From positions 62,001 through 126,000 of the forward strand of contig NZ_JAIVMC010000009.1 of NCBI RefSeq assembly GCF_020177265.1: a stretch of 64,000 nt of DNA. Direction: 5' to 3'. The DNA is from Pseudooceanicola marinus. GTDB taxonomy: Bacteria; Pseudomonadota; Alphaproteobacteria; Rhodobacterales; Rhodobacteraceae. This document shows, one piece after another, positions 1 through 7,612 of this stretch; positions within the stretch are counted from its first letter, which is position 1; each line of letters begins with the position of its first letter. Made by a program: the position numbers and the translations under genes. The notes beneath the pieces are model-generated. The model searched no databases. It worked only from the letters and a program-made list of their open reading frames with translations, and was not told the origin of the DNA.

Positions 1-122
1 GCATCGGCCAGGAAGGTCTCGATCACGTCGAAATCCTGCGGCTCGGGTCCGCGCAGGACCAGCCGCTCGGTCTCGATCACGGGGATCGGCAGTTGGGTGG
101 CACAGGTGGCAAGCGCGGTCAT
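1..122 (-). CDS. GNAT N-acetyltransferase (RimJ/RimL type), 3' part outside window
   Basis: Only the first 40 or so residues are in the window, running off the left edge. The N-terminus carries the ETERLVLRGP segment typical of RimJ/RimL-type GNAT acetyltransferases, which use acetyl-CoA to acetylate amino groups. The ATG at 122 overlaps the TGA of the upstream GNAT gene (119-670) as ATGA, so translation is probably coupled. It is the last visible member of a run of three GNAT genes downstream of ffh. The substrate cannot be inferred. Confidence 0.8.
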   Translation of the reverse strand, partial: MTALATCATQLPIPVIETERLVLRGPEPQDFDVIETFLAD

Positions 123-670
123 GCGTAAGCCTCCGCCCCGCCTTCCGACAGCGCGTCGGGGCCGGGATGGCGGTAGATCACCACCTCGTGGTCGCCCATG
201 GTGAAGGTGCCATCGGGGGCGGCGCCCAGGCGGCGGGCCACGGCGGCAGAGCCGTGGTTTTCCGGGTCCACCAGCGAGATCGCGGTGGTCCAGCCCAGCA
301 CGTCATAGGCATGCGCGCGGGCCGCCTCGGCGGCCTCGGTGGCATAGCCGCGGCCCTCGGCCCCCTCGAACAGGTCCCAGCCGATTTCCGGCTCGGGCCA
401 GCCTTCGGGGTTCCAAAGGCCGACCATGCCGACGGTTTCACCGGTTTCGGTCACGTCGACCATCCAGCGGCCGTAGCCGTGCATGACCCAATGGCCGATT
501 TCGGTGCCCAGCTGGCGCCAGGCCTGGGCGCGATCCTTCGGCCCACCGACGAAACGCGCGCGGTCGGAGGCGTAGAAAGCCATCAGCGCCTCGGCGTCCC
601 GGGCACCGGGGGCGCGCAAGGTCAGCCGGGGGGTGTGAAGCGTGGGGATCGGGGCCAGGTGCGTCGTCAT
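119..670 (-). CDS. GNAT family N-acetyltransferase
   Basis: A 183-residue protein of RimJ/RimL-type GNAT length. TPRLTLRAP near the N-terminus and the acetyl-CoA-binding segment EGRGYATEAA (the Q/RxxGxG/A-like loop) mark the fold, and SLVDPENHGSAAVARRLG is the usual C-terminal helix region. Start ATG at 670; a longer open frame extends upstream, but only through the preceding gene. One base separates it from the upstream GNAT, and its stop overlaps the next start. It is similar to its upstream neighbour in the WPEPE-W-L-GAEG-GYATEA stretch, so the genes look like tandem duplicates. Substrate unknown. Confidence 0.88.
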   Translation of the reverse strand: MTTHLAPIPTLHTPRLTLRAPGARDAEALMAFYASDRARFVGGPKDRAQAWRQLGTEIGHWVMHGYGRWMVDVTETGETVGMVGLWNPEGWPEPEIGWDLFEGAEGRGYATEAAEAARAHAYDVLGWTTAISLVDPENHGSAAVARRLGAAPDGTFTMGDHEVVIYRHPGPDALSEGGAEAYA

Positions 671-671
671 G

Positions 672-1226
672 TCAGATCCCCTCCAGCAGCTTGCGGCCCG
701 CGACGGTGCGCGGCAGGTGGCGCCAGATGCGCATCTCGCCGGCCATGCGGTGATGGAACATGCCCTCGGCGCGGGCGCCCAGCCGTTCGACCATGGCGAC
801 CGAGCGGTCGTTTTCCGGGTCCACCAGGCTGATGCAGGATGCCCAGCCCTTATCCTGGAACAGCCAGTTGAGCACGGCGCGCGCCGCCTCGGTGGCATAG
901 CCCTTGCCCTCGGCGCCATCCAGCAGCTGCCAGGACAGTTCCGGCTCCGGCCAGCCGCGCGGATACCAGGGGCCGACCAGGCCGACCTGCAGGCCGGTGT
1001 CGCGTTCGCAGACGGCGAAATGGCCGTAGCCGCGCAGGTGCCAGTGGCCGATGATCGTGGCGATCGACCACCAGGCGGCTTCCTCGTCGGGATGCTGATC
1101 GACGAAGCGCCGGGCGCCGGGCATCAGGTAGGCGGCGGTGGCATCGAATTCGGGCGAGGCCGGGCAGACCAGGCGCAGGCGCTCGGTCTGCAGTTCGGGC
1201 CAGCGGGCGGGGGCGACGGCGATCAT
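672..1226 (-). CDS. GNAT family N-acetyltransferase
   Basis: A 184-residue RimJ/RimL-like acetyltransferase. TERLRLVCP at residues 14-22 starts the fold, and GAEGKGYATEAAR is the acetyl-CoA loop. GWPEPELSW matches the equivalent stretch of the following GNAT gene, which supports local duplication. The ATG at 1226 overlaps the TGA of a possible small upstream reading frame (1223-1441), giving a continuous string of stop-start overlaps from ffh to the window edge. One transcript is therefore likely. Substrate unknown. Confidence 0.88.
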   Translation of the reverse strand: MIAVAPARWPELQTERLRLVCPASPEFDATAAYLMPGARRFVDQHPDEEAAWWSIATIIGHWHLRGYGHFAVCERDTGLQVGLVGPWYPRGWPEPELSWQLLDGAEGKGYATEAARAVLNWLFQDKGWASCISLVDPENDRSVAMVERLGARAEGMFHHRMAGEMRIWRHLPRTVAGRKLLEGI

Positions 1227-1441
1227 GCGGCGTCCTCCCGGTCGTGGTCCGGGGTCCGGGGGGTCTTGTCGTAGGCGGCCGCCTGATCCGCTGGTATTGC
1301 GTCCAGTTGCGGATGCTTGCGGGTGGCGGTGGCGCGCGGGTCATGGGTGGCGGGGCGCAGACGCGCCTGCCGGGCCGCCCGGTGCGGGGCGACGAAAAGC
1401 GACGCGAAGATGTCGCCGGATATGAGGAGCGCGCCGCTCAC
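1223..1441 (-). CDS. possible 72-residue translationally coupled protein between ffh and GNAT genes
   Basis: A GTG at 1441 lies one base after the TGA of ffh (1443-1445). It opens a 72-codon frame whose TGA (1223-1225) overlaps the ATG of the next GNAT gene. The purine-rich end of ffh (AAGAAGAAG) could serve as ribosome binding site. The C-terminal half is rich in charged and polar residues (ATRKHPQLDAIPADQ), which reads more like protein than a frame shadow. I recognise no family and no membrane segment. The alternative is that it is simply a 216-base leader kept open by chance. Confidence 0.35.
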   Translation of the reverse strand: MSGALLISGDIFASLFVAPHRAARQARLRPATHDPRATATRKHPQLDAIPADQAAAYDKTPRTPDHDREDAA

Positions 1442-1442
1442 C

Positions 1443-2972
1443 TCACTTCTTCTTGCCGAAGCCGGAGAGGCCGCCGGGCATACCGCCGCCCATGCCGCCC
1501 ATGCCACCGAGACCGCCCATGCCGCCGAGGCCCTTGCCGCCGCCCATGGCCTTTGCGGCCTCTTCCAGCTGCTTGGGGTCCATCTGCGAGGGATCCATGC
1601 CCTCGGGCATGCCGCCGCCCTTGCCCATCATCTGCTTCATGGCCTGTTTCATCATGCCGCCTTTGCCCATCTTGCCCATCTTCTTCATCATGTCCGCCAT
1701 CTGGCGGTGCATCTTCAGAAGCTTGTTCAGGTCGGACACTTCCATGCCCGCACCGGCGGCGATGCGTTTCTTGCGGCTGGCCTGAAGGATCTGCGGGTTG
1801 GCGCGTTCCTTCTTGGTCATCGACTGGATCAGGGCGATCTGCCGGGTCAGGACCTTGTCGTCCATGCCCGAGGCCTCGACCTGCTTGGCCATCTTCTTCA
1901 TGCCCGGCATCATGCCCATCAGGCCGTCCATGCCGCCCATCTTGATCATCTGCTCAAGCTGCATCTTCAGGTCGTTCATGTTGAACTGACCCTTGGAGAA
2001 ACGCTTCATCATGCGTTCGGCCTGCTCGGCCTCCAGCGTTTCCTGCGCCTTCTCCACCAGGGCGACGATGTCGCCCATGCCCAGGATGCGGCCCGCGATA
2101 CGCTCGGGCTCGAAGGTTTCCAGCGCCTCCATCTTCTCGCCGAGGCCGACGAACTTGATGGGCTTGCCGGTGATGGCGCGCATCGAAAGGGCGGCACCGC
2201 CGCGGCCGTCGCCGTCCATCCGGGTCAGCACGACGCCGGTGATACCGATGCGTTCGTCGAAGTTCTCGGCGGTGTGCACGGCGTCCTGGCCGGTCAGGCC
2301 GTCGACCACCAGCAGCGTCTCGCGCGGGTTGGCCACGTCACGGACGGCCTCGACCTGGGCCATCAGTTCTTCGTCGATGGACAGGCGGCCGGCGGTGTCC
2401 AGCATGTAGACGTCATAGCCACCCAGGCCCGCCTGGGTCTTGGCGCGCTTGGCGATCGCCACCGGGTCCTCGCCCTTGACGATGGGCAGGGTGTCGACAC
2501 CGATCTGGGTGCCGAGGATCGCCAGCTGTTCCATGGCCGCCGGGCGGTTCACGTCGAGCGAGGCCATCAGCACCTTCTTGTGCTCACGCTCCTTCAGGCG
2601 CTTCGCGAGCTTGGCGGTGGTGGTGGTCTTGCCGCCGCCCTGCAGGCCGACCATCAGGATCGGCGCGGGCGGGTTGTCGATCTTCAGCTTGCCGGGCTCG
2701 CCGTTCTCGCCCGCCAGCACGGCGATCAGTTCGTCATGGACGATCTTCACGACCTGCTGGCCGGGGGTCACCGACTTGGTGACCGCGGCGCCGGTGGCCT
2801 TCTTCTCCACCGCCTTGATGAACTGCCGCGCGACAGGCAGCGACACGTCCGCCTCCAGCAGGGCGACGCGCACTTCCCGCAGGGCGGTCTTGACGTCGTC
2901 CTCCGACAGGCTGCCGGCCTTGGTCAGACGATCGAAGACGCCGGAGAGGCGTTCGGATAGATTTTCAAACAT
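1443..2972 (-). CDS. ffh: signal recognition particle protein Ffh
   Basis: The SRP54 GTPase that binds signal sequences of nascent membrane proteins with 4.5S RNA and docks on FtsY. The 509 residues show an N domain (1-90), G domain with P-loop GLQGGGKTT (109-117), DTAGR and the TRMDG guanine motif, then a methionine-rich M domain. The C-terminus is a long Gly/Met-rich tail ending in KKK. Start ATG 2972 has GGAGGG ten bases upstream; a slightly longer in-frame start adds only MEGRG. It heads a probable operon with the GNAT genes. The usual rpsP-rimM neighbours are not seen here. Confidence 0.98.
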   Translation of the reverse strand: MFENLSERLSGVFDRLTKAGSLSEDDVKTALREVRVALLEADVSLPVARQFIKAVEKKATGAAVTKSVTPGQQVVKIVHDELIAVLAGENGEPGKLKIDNPPAPILMVGLQGGGKTTTTAKLAKRLKEREHKKVLMASLDVNRPAAMEQLAILGTQIGVDTLPIVKGEDPVAIAKRAKTQAGLGGYDVYMLDTAGRLSIDEELMAQVEAVRDVANPRETLLVVDGLTGQDAVHTAENFDERIGITGVVLTRMDGDGRGGAALSMRAITGKPIKFVGLGEKMEALETFEPERIAGRILGMGDIVALVEKAQETLEAEQAERMMKRFSKGQFNMNDLKMQLEQMIKMGGMDGLMGMMPGMKKMAKQVEASGMDDKVLTRQIALIQSMTKKERANPQILQASRKKRIAAGAGMEVSDLNKLLKMHRQMADMMKKMGKMGKGGMMKQAMKQMMGKGGGMPEGMDPSQMDPKQLEEAAKAMGGGKGLGGMGGLGGMGGMGGGMPGGLSGFGKKK

Positions 2973-3165
2973 GCCCCGGCCCTCCAATGGCCTCTGACTG
3001 AATTACCCCCCAGATGGGTGGGGGAGGTGACAAGCTCAACCATGCGGCCCGGCGAGGTCGGCACAAAGTCCGAGCGCACCAGTGGGCGCAACGCGCTGAC
3101 TGGTGGCGATCCCCGCATAAGGCGATGGGACCGGAATCAACTTAGACTCCGGGATATTGTCGCGC

Positions 3166-3194
3166 GGTTTACGCCGCAGGGTGGGGGGAGTCAA
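3166..3194 (-). promoter_or_regulatory. candidate sigma-70 promoter for ffh
   Basis: On the minus strand TTGACT (3189-3194) is followed after 17 bases by TAAACC (3166-3171). The -35 is good and the -10 weak. It would give an untranslated leader of nearly 190 bases before ffh. The rest of the 290-base gap shows nothing else I can name. Confidence 0.3.
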
Positions 3195-3233
3195 CAGGAG
3201 CGGCCTGTGACGGCCCCGCAGGGCAAGACGCGG

Positions 3234-3257
3234 GCCGGGCGGCGGGGGCCGCCCGGC
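3234..3257. terminator. 10-bp GC hairpin after the small gene
   Basis: GCCGGGCGGC (3234-3243) pairs perfectly with GCCGCCCGGC (3248-3257) around a GGGG loop, five bases after the stop of the 57-residue gene. No T tract follows on the minus strand, so it may stabilise the 3' end rather than terminate alone. Confidence 0.5.
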
Positions 3258-3262
3258 GAAGG

Positions 3263-3436
3263 TCACACCGGCGTGCTGTGATAGGGGTGCTTGCCGGGCT
3301 TGCCCAGGTCGGAGGCATGGATCCCCTTCAGCAGCGCCGCGTTCATTTCCATCGCGGTCATCCAGAAGGTGACACCTGCCATCCAGCTGTAGGCGGCAGC
3401 CTGGGCGGGGGTGAAGGCCGGGTAAAAGGCAAACAT
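3263..3436 (-). CDS. small conserved-looking protein of 57 residues, unknown function
   Basis: Reads MFAFYPAFTPAQ, then a hydrophobic stretch with several Met/Trp residues (SWMAGVTFWMTAMEMN), and ends in KPGKHPYHSTPV. The ATG at 3436 has a near-perfect GGGAGG ribosome site eight bases upstream, a strong TATAGT -10 element about 60 bases upstream and a hairpin right after its stop, so it has all the parts of an expressed gene. The middle could be one short membrane segment or an amphipathic helix. I do not recognise a family. It is divergent from a LysR regulator, which may control it. Confidence 0.6.
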   Translation of the reverse strand: MFAFYPAFTPAQAAAYSWMAGVTFWMTAMEMNAALLKGIHASDLGKPGKHPYHSTPV

Positions 3437-3494
3437 GGTTCATTCCTCCCTTCGTTCCCGCAGAGACAGGGAAGGCGCCTGCGGGGAAGACTGC

Positions 3495-3529
3495 ACTATA
3501 ACAGAGTCGCGGCGATTTACCTTGCGGTA
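3495..3529 (-). promoter_or_regulatory. promoter and inverted repeat before the 57-residue gene
   Basis: TATAGT on the minus strand (3495-3500) is a strong -10 element for the small gene. At 3518-3529 the dyad TACC-N4-GGTA lies where the -35 would be. It sits between the small gene and the divergent lysR gene, as LysR operators do. That the neighbouring regulator binds here is inference. Confidence 0.4.
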
Positions 3530-3634
3530 GGTCAAACCGCGGCGGCATGACGTTTTGCCATTGCATTTCCGCACGGAAACCGATCTGTCTGGCGGCATAG
3601 TTTTCTTGCGCACATGAGTTTTCGAGGTGGCCGC

Positions 3635-4522
3635 ATGGACAATTGGGATGAAATCCGCACCGCGTACCAGGTTGCCCGCCTGGGCACCGTGTCCGGCGCC
3701 GCCGAGGTTCTGGGGGTGCACCACGCCACGGTGATCCGCCATATCGACGCGCTGGAGAAGCGCCTGGGGGTGAAGCTGTTCCAGCGCCACACCCGGGGCT
3801 ACACCGCGACCGAGGCGGGGCAGGATCTGTTGCGCGTGGCCCAGGCCACCGACGATCAGTTCAGCCAGCTGTCGGCCCGGATCAAGGGGCGCGGCAACGA
3901 GGTCTCGGGCGAGCTGGTGGTAACCACCATCGGCGGGCTCAGCCAGTTGCTGGTGCCGATCCTGGCGGGCTTCCAGGCGGAATACCCCGACGTGCAGCTG
4001 CGCTACCTGACCTCGATGCGTCTGTTCCGGCTGGAATACGGCGAGGCCCATGTGGCGATCCGCGCGGGCAGTCCGCCGCAGCAGCCCGACAACGTCGTGC
4101 AGCCCTTCCTGACACTGAAATCCGCGATCTACGGCAGCCGCGAGTATATCGACCGCTACGGCATGCCGGACATCCCCAACCGGATGGCGGGGCATCGCTT
4201 CGTCGGTCTCGACGATCAGGCCAGCCGCGCGCCCTTCGCGCAGTGGATGCGCGAAACCGTGCCCGCGCACCAGGTGGTCTTCCGCTCCGGCGACACCCGC
4301 GCGGTGCGCCAGGCGGTCCTGTCGGGCGTTGGCCTGGGCTTCCTCGGCACCTATGAAAGCACCGACGGCGGCGACCTTGTGGAGGTGCACCCGCCGCTGG
4401 AGGAATGGGAAAGCCGGCTGTGGCTGGTCACCCACATGGACCTGCACCGCACGACCAAGGTCCAGGCCTTCCTGAAATACCTCAAGGACCATACGGAGCA
4501 CCTGCGGGACGAGGTCGAATGA
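3635..4522 (+). CDS. LysR family transcriptional regulator
   Basis: A 295-residue LysR regulator. The helix-turn-helix is at residues 8-60 (TAYQVARLGTVSGAAEVLGV, then HHATVIRHIDALEKRLGVKLF), followed by a periplasmic-binding-like effector domain (about 90-290). Start ATG 3635 is preceded by GAGGTGG; an earlier ATG at 3614 lacks a site. Its TGA overlaps the ATG of the EamA exporter gene as ATGA, so the two are co-translated and the regulator probably controls the exporter, the divergent small gene, or both. The effector is unknown. Confidence 0.93.
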   Translation: MDNWDEIRTAYQVARLGTVSGAAEVLGVHHATVIRHIDALEKRLGVKLFQRHTRGYTATEAGQDLLRVAQATDDQFSQLSARIKGRGNEVSGELVVTTIGGLSQLLVPILAGFQAEYPDVQLRYLTSMRLFRLEYGEAHVAIRAGSPPQQPDNVVQPFLTLKSAIYGSREYIDRYGMPDIPNRMAGHRFVGLDDQASRAPFAQWMRETVPAHQVVFRSGDTRAVRQAVLSGVGLGFLGTYESTDGGDLVEVHPPLEEWESRLWLVTHMDLHRTTKVQAFLKYLKDHTEHLRDEVE

Positions 4523-5421
4523 CCCACGCAGATTTGCGGGGCTCGGCCGCCGAACGGCGGAAGGGGCACCTGGCGATGCTGGCCTTCTCGGCCATTGTCG
4601 CGGGCAGCTTTCCCCTGGCCGGCATGGCCGCCCCCCATGTGAATCCCGCCGCGCTGACCGCGGTGCGGCTGCTGCTGGCGGCCGGGGTCGTGGGTGGCGT
4701 GGCCCTGGCGGGGCCGGGCCTGCATCTGGCGCAGTTCCGGGCGCCCTGGCGCTACCTCCTGCTCGGCGGCCTCTTCGGCGCTTACTTTGCTCTGATGTTC
4801 GAGGGGCTGAAGACGGCCGAGCCGGTCTCCACCTCGGCGGTCTTTACCCTGGTGCCGCTGCTGTCGGCGGGCTTCGGCTGGCTGCTGCTGCGGCAGGTGA
4901 TGACCGGGCGCATGGCGCTGGCGCTGACCATCGGCGCCCTGGGGGCGGTCTGGGTGATCTTCCGCGGCGATCCCGGGGCCCTGCTGGGCTTCCACCTAGG
5001 ACGGGGCGAACAGATCTATTTCCTGGGCTGCGTGGCCCATGGGCTCTACACGCCGCTGGTGGCCAGGCTGAACCGGGGCGAGCCGGCGGTGGCCTTCACC
5101 TTCGGCACGCTGCTGGCAGGGGCGGGGCTTCTGGCGATCTGGGCCTACCCGTCGATCCTGGCGACCGACTGGCTGTCACTGCCGCCGATCGTCTGGATCA
5201 CGCTGCTCTACGTGGGCGTCTTCGCCTCCGCCGTGACCGGGGTGCTGCTGCAATTCGCCTCCTTCCGCCTGCCCTCGGCAAAGGTCATGGCCTATACCTA
5301 CCTGACGCCCAGCTGGGTGATCCTGTGGGAGGCGATGCTGGGCCGCGGCCTGCCGCCGGTGATGATCCTGGGCGGCGTCGGCCTGACGGTGGTGGCGCTG
5401 CTGATCCTGCTGAAGGACTAG
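4519..5421 (+). CDS. EamA/DMT family transporter
   Basis: A 300-residue inner-membrane protein with about ten hydrophobic segments in two EamA repeats (roughly 15-145 and 165-300). This is the drug/metabolite transporter fold, whose members export amino acids, nucleobases or drugs. Repeat features such as LKTAEPVSTSAVFTLVPLLSA and ASFRLPSAKVMAYTYLTPSW are typical. The start ATG 4519 overlaps the stop of the LysR gene. The stop TAG overlaps the stop of the convergent ArsR gene in a CTAG palindrome, leaving no intergenic terminator. Substrate unknown. Confidence 0.92.
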   Translation: MTHADLRGSAAERRKGHLAMLAFSAIVAGSFPLAGMAAPHVNPAALTAVRLLLAAGVVGGVALAGPGLHLAQFRAPWRYLLLGGLFGAYFALMFEGLKTAEPVSTSAVFTLVPLLSAGFGWLLLRQVMTGRMALALTIGALGAVWVIFRGDPGALLGFHLGRGEQIYFLGCVAHGLYTPLVARLNRGEPAVAFTFGTLLAGAGLLAIWAYPSILATDWLSLPPIVWITLLYVGVFASAVTGVLLQFASFRLPSAKVMAYTYLTPSWVILWEAMLGRGLPPVMILGGVGLTVVALLILLKD

Positions 5422-5792
5422 CGGCCCGGGGCCTCCTCGCCCGCATCCTCATCGGGGCCTGGCAGGGCGGCGGGCGCCAGTTCCGTTTCCAGGAAGCGCT
5501 CGAAGGCATCGAGGTTGATCGCCTCGAACTGGCCGAAGCCCTGCATCCAGACCGAGGCCTCGCGCAGGGCATCGGGTTGCAGCTTGCACCACTTCACCCG
5601 CCCGCGTTTCTCCTGGGCGATCAGCCCGGCATTGGCCAGGATCACCAGGTGCTTCGAAATCGCCGCCAGGGACATCTCGAAAGGCTCGGCCACGTCGGTG
5701 ACGGCCATGTCGTCTTCCAGCAACATGGTCAGGATCGCCCGACGGGTCGGATCCGAAAGCGCCGCAAAGATGGTGTCGAGGGAAGGGGCCAT
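5418..5792 (-). CDS. ArsR family winged-helix regulator
   Basis: A 124-residue regulator with LSDPTRRAILTMLLEDDMAVTDVAEPFEMSLAAISKHL near the N-terminus, the winged helix-turn-helix of the ArsR/GntR-like subgroup. The metal-binding CxC of true ArsR sensors is absent, so it is probably not a metal sensor. Similar proteins are often paired with an SRPBCC gene, but none is adjacent. Start ATG 5792; an upstream TTG frame would run through the inverted repeat described below, so it is less likely. Two matching operator-like repeats lie upstream and suggest autoregulation. Confidence 0.9.
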   Translation of the reverse strand: MAPSLDTIFAALSDPTRRAILTMLLEDDMAVTDVAEPFEMSLAAISKHLVILANAGLIAQEKRGRVKWCKLQPDALREASVWMQGFGQFEAINLDAFERFLETELAPAALPGPDEDAGEEAPGR

Positions 5793-5834
5793 GGCCTCGG
5801 GGTACGCCGCGCCCGGGCGCCGGTCAACGCCAAA

Positions 5835-5854
5835 GCTCAACCTGCAAGTTGAGC
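5835..5854. promoter_or_regulatory. inverted repeat, operator candidate 1 (TCAAC-N6-GTTGA)
   Basis: GCTCAAC (5835-5841) and GTTGAGC (5848-5854) form a perfect 7-bp dyad about 43 bases upstream of the arsR-type gene. Its TCAAC-N6-GTTGA core recurs at 5920-5935. Confidence 0.5.
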
Positions 5855-5919
5855 GTCAGGCGCCCGCCTGACCCGGCAAAACACCCGCAAAAGCCTCCAA
5901 AATCCATGTTCAACCGAAG

Positions 5920-5935
5920 GGTTGAGAATGCCCTT
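5920..5935. promoter_or_regulatory. inverted repeat, operator candidate 2 (TCAAC-N6-GTTGA)
   Basis: TCAACC (5920-5925) and GGTTGA (5930-5935) share half-sites and spacing with the repeat at 5837-5852. The centres are 83 bp apart, close to eight helical turns, which would allow cooperative binding or a loop. Confidence 0.45.
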
Positions 5936-6051
5936 TCAGCCCCTTTTGGCCGCCAATGCCGGCCAGTTCCTTGAATCTTCCTCTATTCATCTCGTCAAAA
6001 ATACTAGAATTCAACGGCTTAACGCTTGGTGCGCCGCCTGATCACGAGGCG

Positions 6052-6080
6052 TTGACTCGGACCCCTCCGCCGCTTAGCAA
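6052..6080 (+). promoter_or_regulatory. candidate promoter of the atp (F0) operon
   Basis: TTGACT (6052-6057), 17-base spacer, TAGCAA (6075-6080), placing the start about 25 bases before atpI. The -35 is good and the -10 partial. Confidence 0.35.
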
Positions 6081-6110
6081 ACCAGCAACCAAAGCGGGGA
6101 TTTCTCTGCC

Positions 6111-6440
6111 ATGTCTGACCCGGATCACCGGACGCGCCTTTCGGATCTCGAAGCCCGGATCGCTGCGGCCAAGGGCGGCAAGCAAAAGGCCTCGCACGGA
6201 CAGGATCATTACTCCGCAGCCCAGGTGGGCTGGAGGATGGTGACGGAACTCGTGGCCGGGCTCTTGCTTGGCTTCGGCATCGGATACGGGCTCGACTGGC
6301 TGATCGGCACGGCGCCCCTTTTGATGATCACCTTCACTCTCCTGGGCTTCATAGCCGGGGTCAAGACAATGCTCCGCTCCGCGCAGGAGCTGCAGGAACA
6401 ACCGACCGGCAAGACGTCCGGTGACGATGACGAGGGATAA
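6111..6440 (+). CDS. atpI: AtpI, F0 assembly/accessory protein
   Basis: A 109-residue membrane protein with two hydrophobic hairpin segments (residues 40-65 and 70-87) containing [18 protein letters not shown], the AtpI/Zn-Mg transport-type signature of alphaproteobacteria. It is thought to help assemble the c-ring and is the first gene of the F0 operon. A polar N-terminus and an acidic tail (TSGDDDEG) flank the hairpin. It ends two bases before atpB, so the two are cotranscribed. Confidence 0.92.
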   Translation: MSDPDHRTRLSDLEARIAAAKGGKQKASHGQDHYSAAQVGWRMVTELVAGLLLGFGIGYGLDWLIGTAPLLMITFTLLGFIAGVKTMLRSAQELQEQPTGKTSGDDDEG

Positions 6441-6442
6441 GC

Positions 6443-7207
6443 ATGGCGACTGAAGCAGCGCACGGTGCAGAAGAAGGTTCCAGCCTGGTCTTCCACCCGA
6501 TGGACCAGTTCATCGTGAAGCCGCTGTTCGGCGGCTCTGAGGTGCATTGGTACACGATCACCAACGTGACCCTGTGGATGGGCATCTCCGTCCTGGCGAT
6601 CCTGGCGCTGATGGTCCTCGCGACCTCGGGCGCCAAGCGTATCCCGTCGCGCGGCCAGTCGATCGCGGAAATGGCCTACGGCTTCGTCTACAAGATGATC
6701 GAGGACGTGACCGGCAAGGACGCGGTGAAGTTCTTCCCCTATGTCTTCACGCTGTTCATGTTCATCGTCTTCTCGAACCTGCTGGGTCTGCTGCCGATGT
6801 CCTTCACGCCGACGTCGCACTTTGCGGTGACGATCGTGCTGGCGCTGGCCGTCTTCCTGACCGTGACCATCGTGGGCTTCGTCCTGCACGGCGCGCAGTT
6901 CCTGGGCCTCTTCTGGGTCTCCTCGGCGCCCGCCGCCGTCCGCCCGCTGCTGGCCCTGATCGAGGTGATTTCCTACTTCGTCCGCCCGGTCAGCCACTCC
7001 ATTCGTCTGGCGGGCAACATGATGGCCGGCCACGCCGTCATCAAGGTCTTCGCCGGCTTCGCAGCCATCGCCGCGGTCTCGCCCGTTGCCATCATTGCCA
7101 TCGTCGGCATGTACGGGCTGGAGATCCTGGTGGGCTTCATCCAGGCCTATGTCTTCACGATCCTGACCTGCGTGTACCTCAAGGACGCGCTGCATCCGGC
7201 TCACTGA
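6443..7207 (+). CDS. atpB: ATP synthase F0 subunit a
   Basis: A 254-residue polytopic membrane protein forming the two proton half-channels next to the c-ring. The key arginine is R188 in [12 protein letters not shown], and the [20 protein letters not shown] helix closes the C-terminus. GAGGGA lies upstream of the ATG at 6443. Second gene of the F0 operon, separated from atpE by a 76-base gap. Confidence 0.98.
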   Translation: MATEAAHGAEEGSSLVFHPMDQFIVKPLFGGSEVHWYTITNVTLWMGISVLAILALMVLATSGAKRIPSRGQSIAEMAYGFVYKMIEDVTGKDAVKFFPYVFTLFMFIVFSNLLGLLPMSFTPTSHFAVTIVLALAVFLTVTIVGFVLHGAQFLGLFWVSSAPAAVRPLLALIEVISYFVRPVSHSIRLAGNMMAGHAVIKVFAGFAAIAAVSPVAIIAIVGMYGLEILVGFIQAYVFTILTCVYLKDALHPAH

Positions 7208-7283
7208 GTTTAGAACATCCGCAGGGCAGGTCCGCCTGCCGTGCGATCCAATCCAGCCAATTCCAACGTAAGGAGAAAACGAG

Positions 7284-7520
7284 ATGGAAGGCGATATCGC
7301 AGAACTGGGCAAGTACATCGGTGTTGGTCTGACCGCCATCGGCATGGGCGGCGCAGCCATGGGTGTGGGCAACGTGGCAGGCAACTTCCTGTCCGGCGCG
7401 CTCCGCAACCCCTCCGCCGCTGCCTCGCAGACCGCCACGCTGTTCATCGGCATGGCCTTCGCAGAAGCCCTGGGGATCTTCTCGTTCCTCGTCGCTCTGC
7501 TGCTGATGTTCGCCGTCTAA
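7284..7520 (+). CDS. atpE: ATP synthase F0 subunit c
   Basis: A 78-residue hairpin of two membrane helices that forms the proton-driven rotor. E61 in [11 protein letters not shown] is the proton carrier, and GALRNPSA (38-45) is the conserved polar loop that contacts the F1 stalk. A strong AAGGAG ribosome site precedes the ATG. A hairpin follows the gene (7547-7570), as expected for a subunit needed in many copies. Confidence 0.98.
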   Translation: MEGDIAELGKYIGVGLTAIGMGGAAMGVGNVAGNFLSGALRNPSAAASQTATLFIGMAFAEALGIFSFLVALLLMFAV

Positions 7521-7546
7521 GACTGCCGGAACAGATCCTTACGCGC

Positions 7547-7570
7547 GGGTGGGCCCCTCGGGCTCACCCG
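7547..7570 (+). other. intercistronic hairpin after atpE
   Basis: CGGGTGGGC (7547-7555) pairs with GCTCACCCG (7562-7570) with one G-U pair. It has no T tract and lies inside the operon, so it probably protects the upstream atpE message from 3' decay, raising c-subunit yield. That role is inferred. Confidence 0.45.
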
Positions 7571-7612
7571 TGGTAACTTGACTACAGATCCAGTTCCCGG
7601 GAGTTCGCAGAG

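Noticed and set aside
1447-1540. Short tandem repeat at the end of ffh
   Set aside because: The GGM-like units encode the Met/Gly-rich tail known in Ffh proteins and stay in frame.
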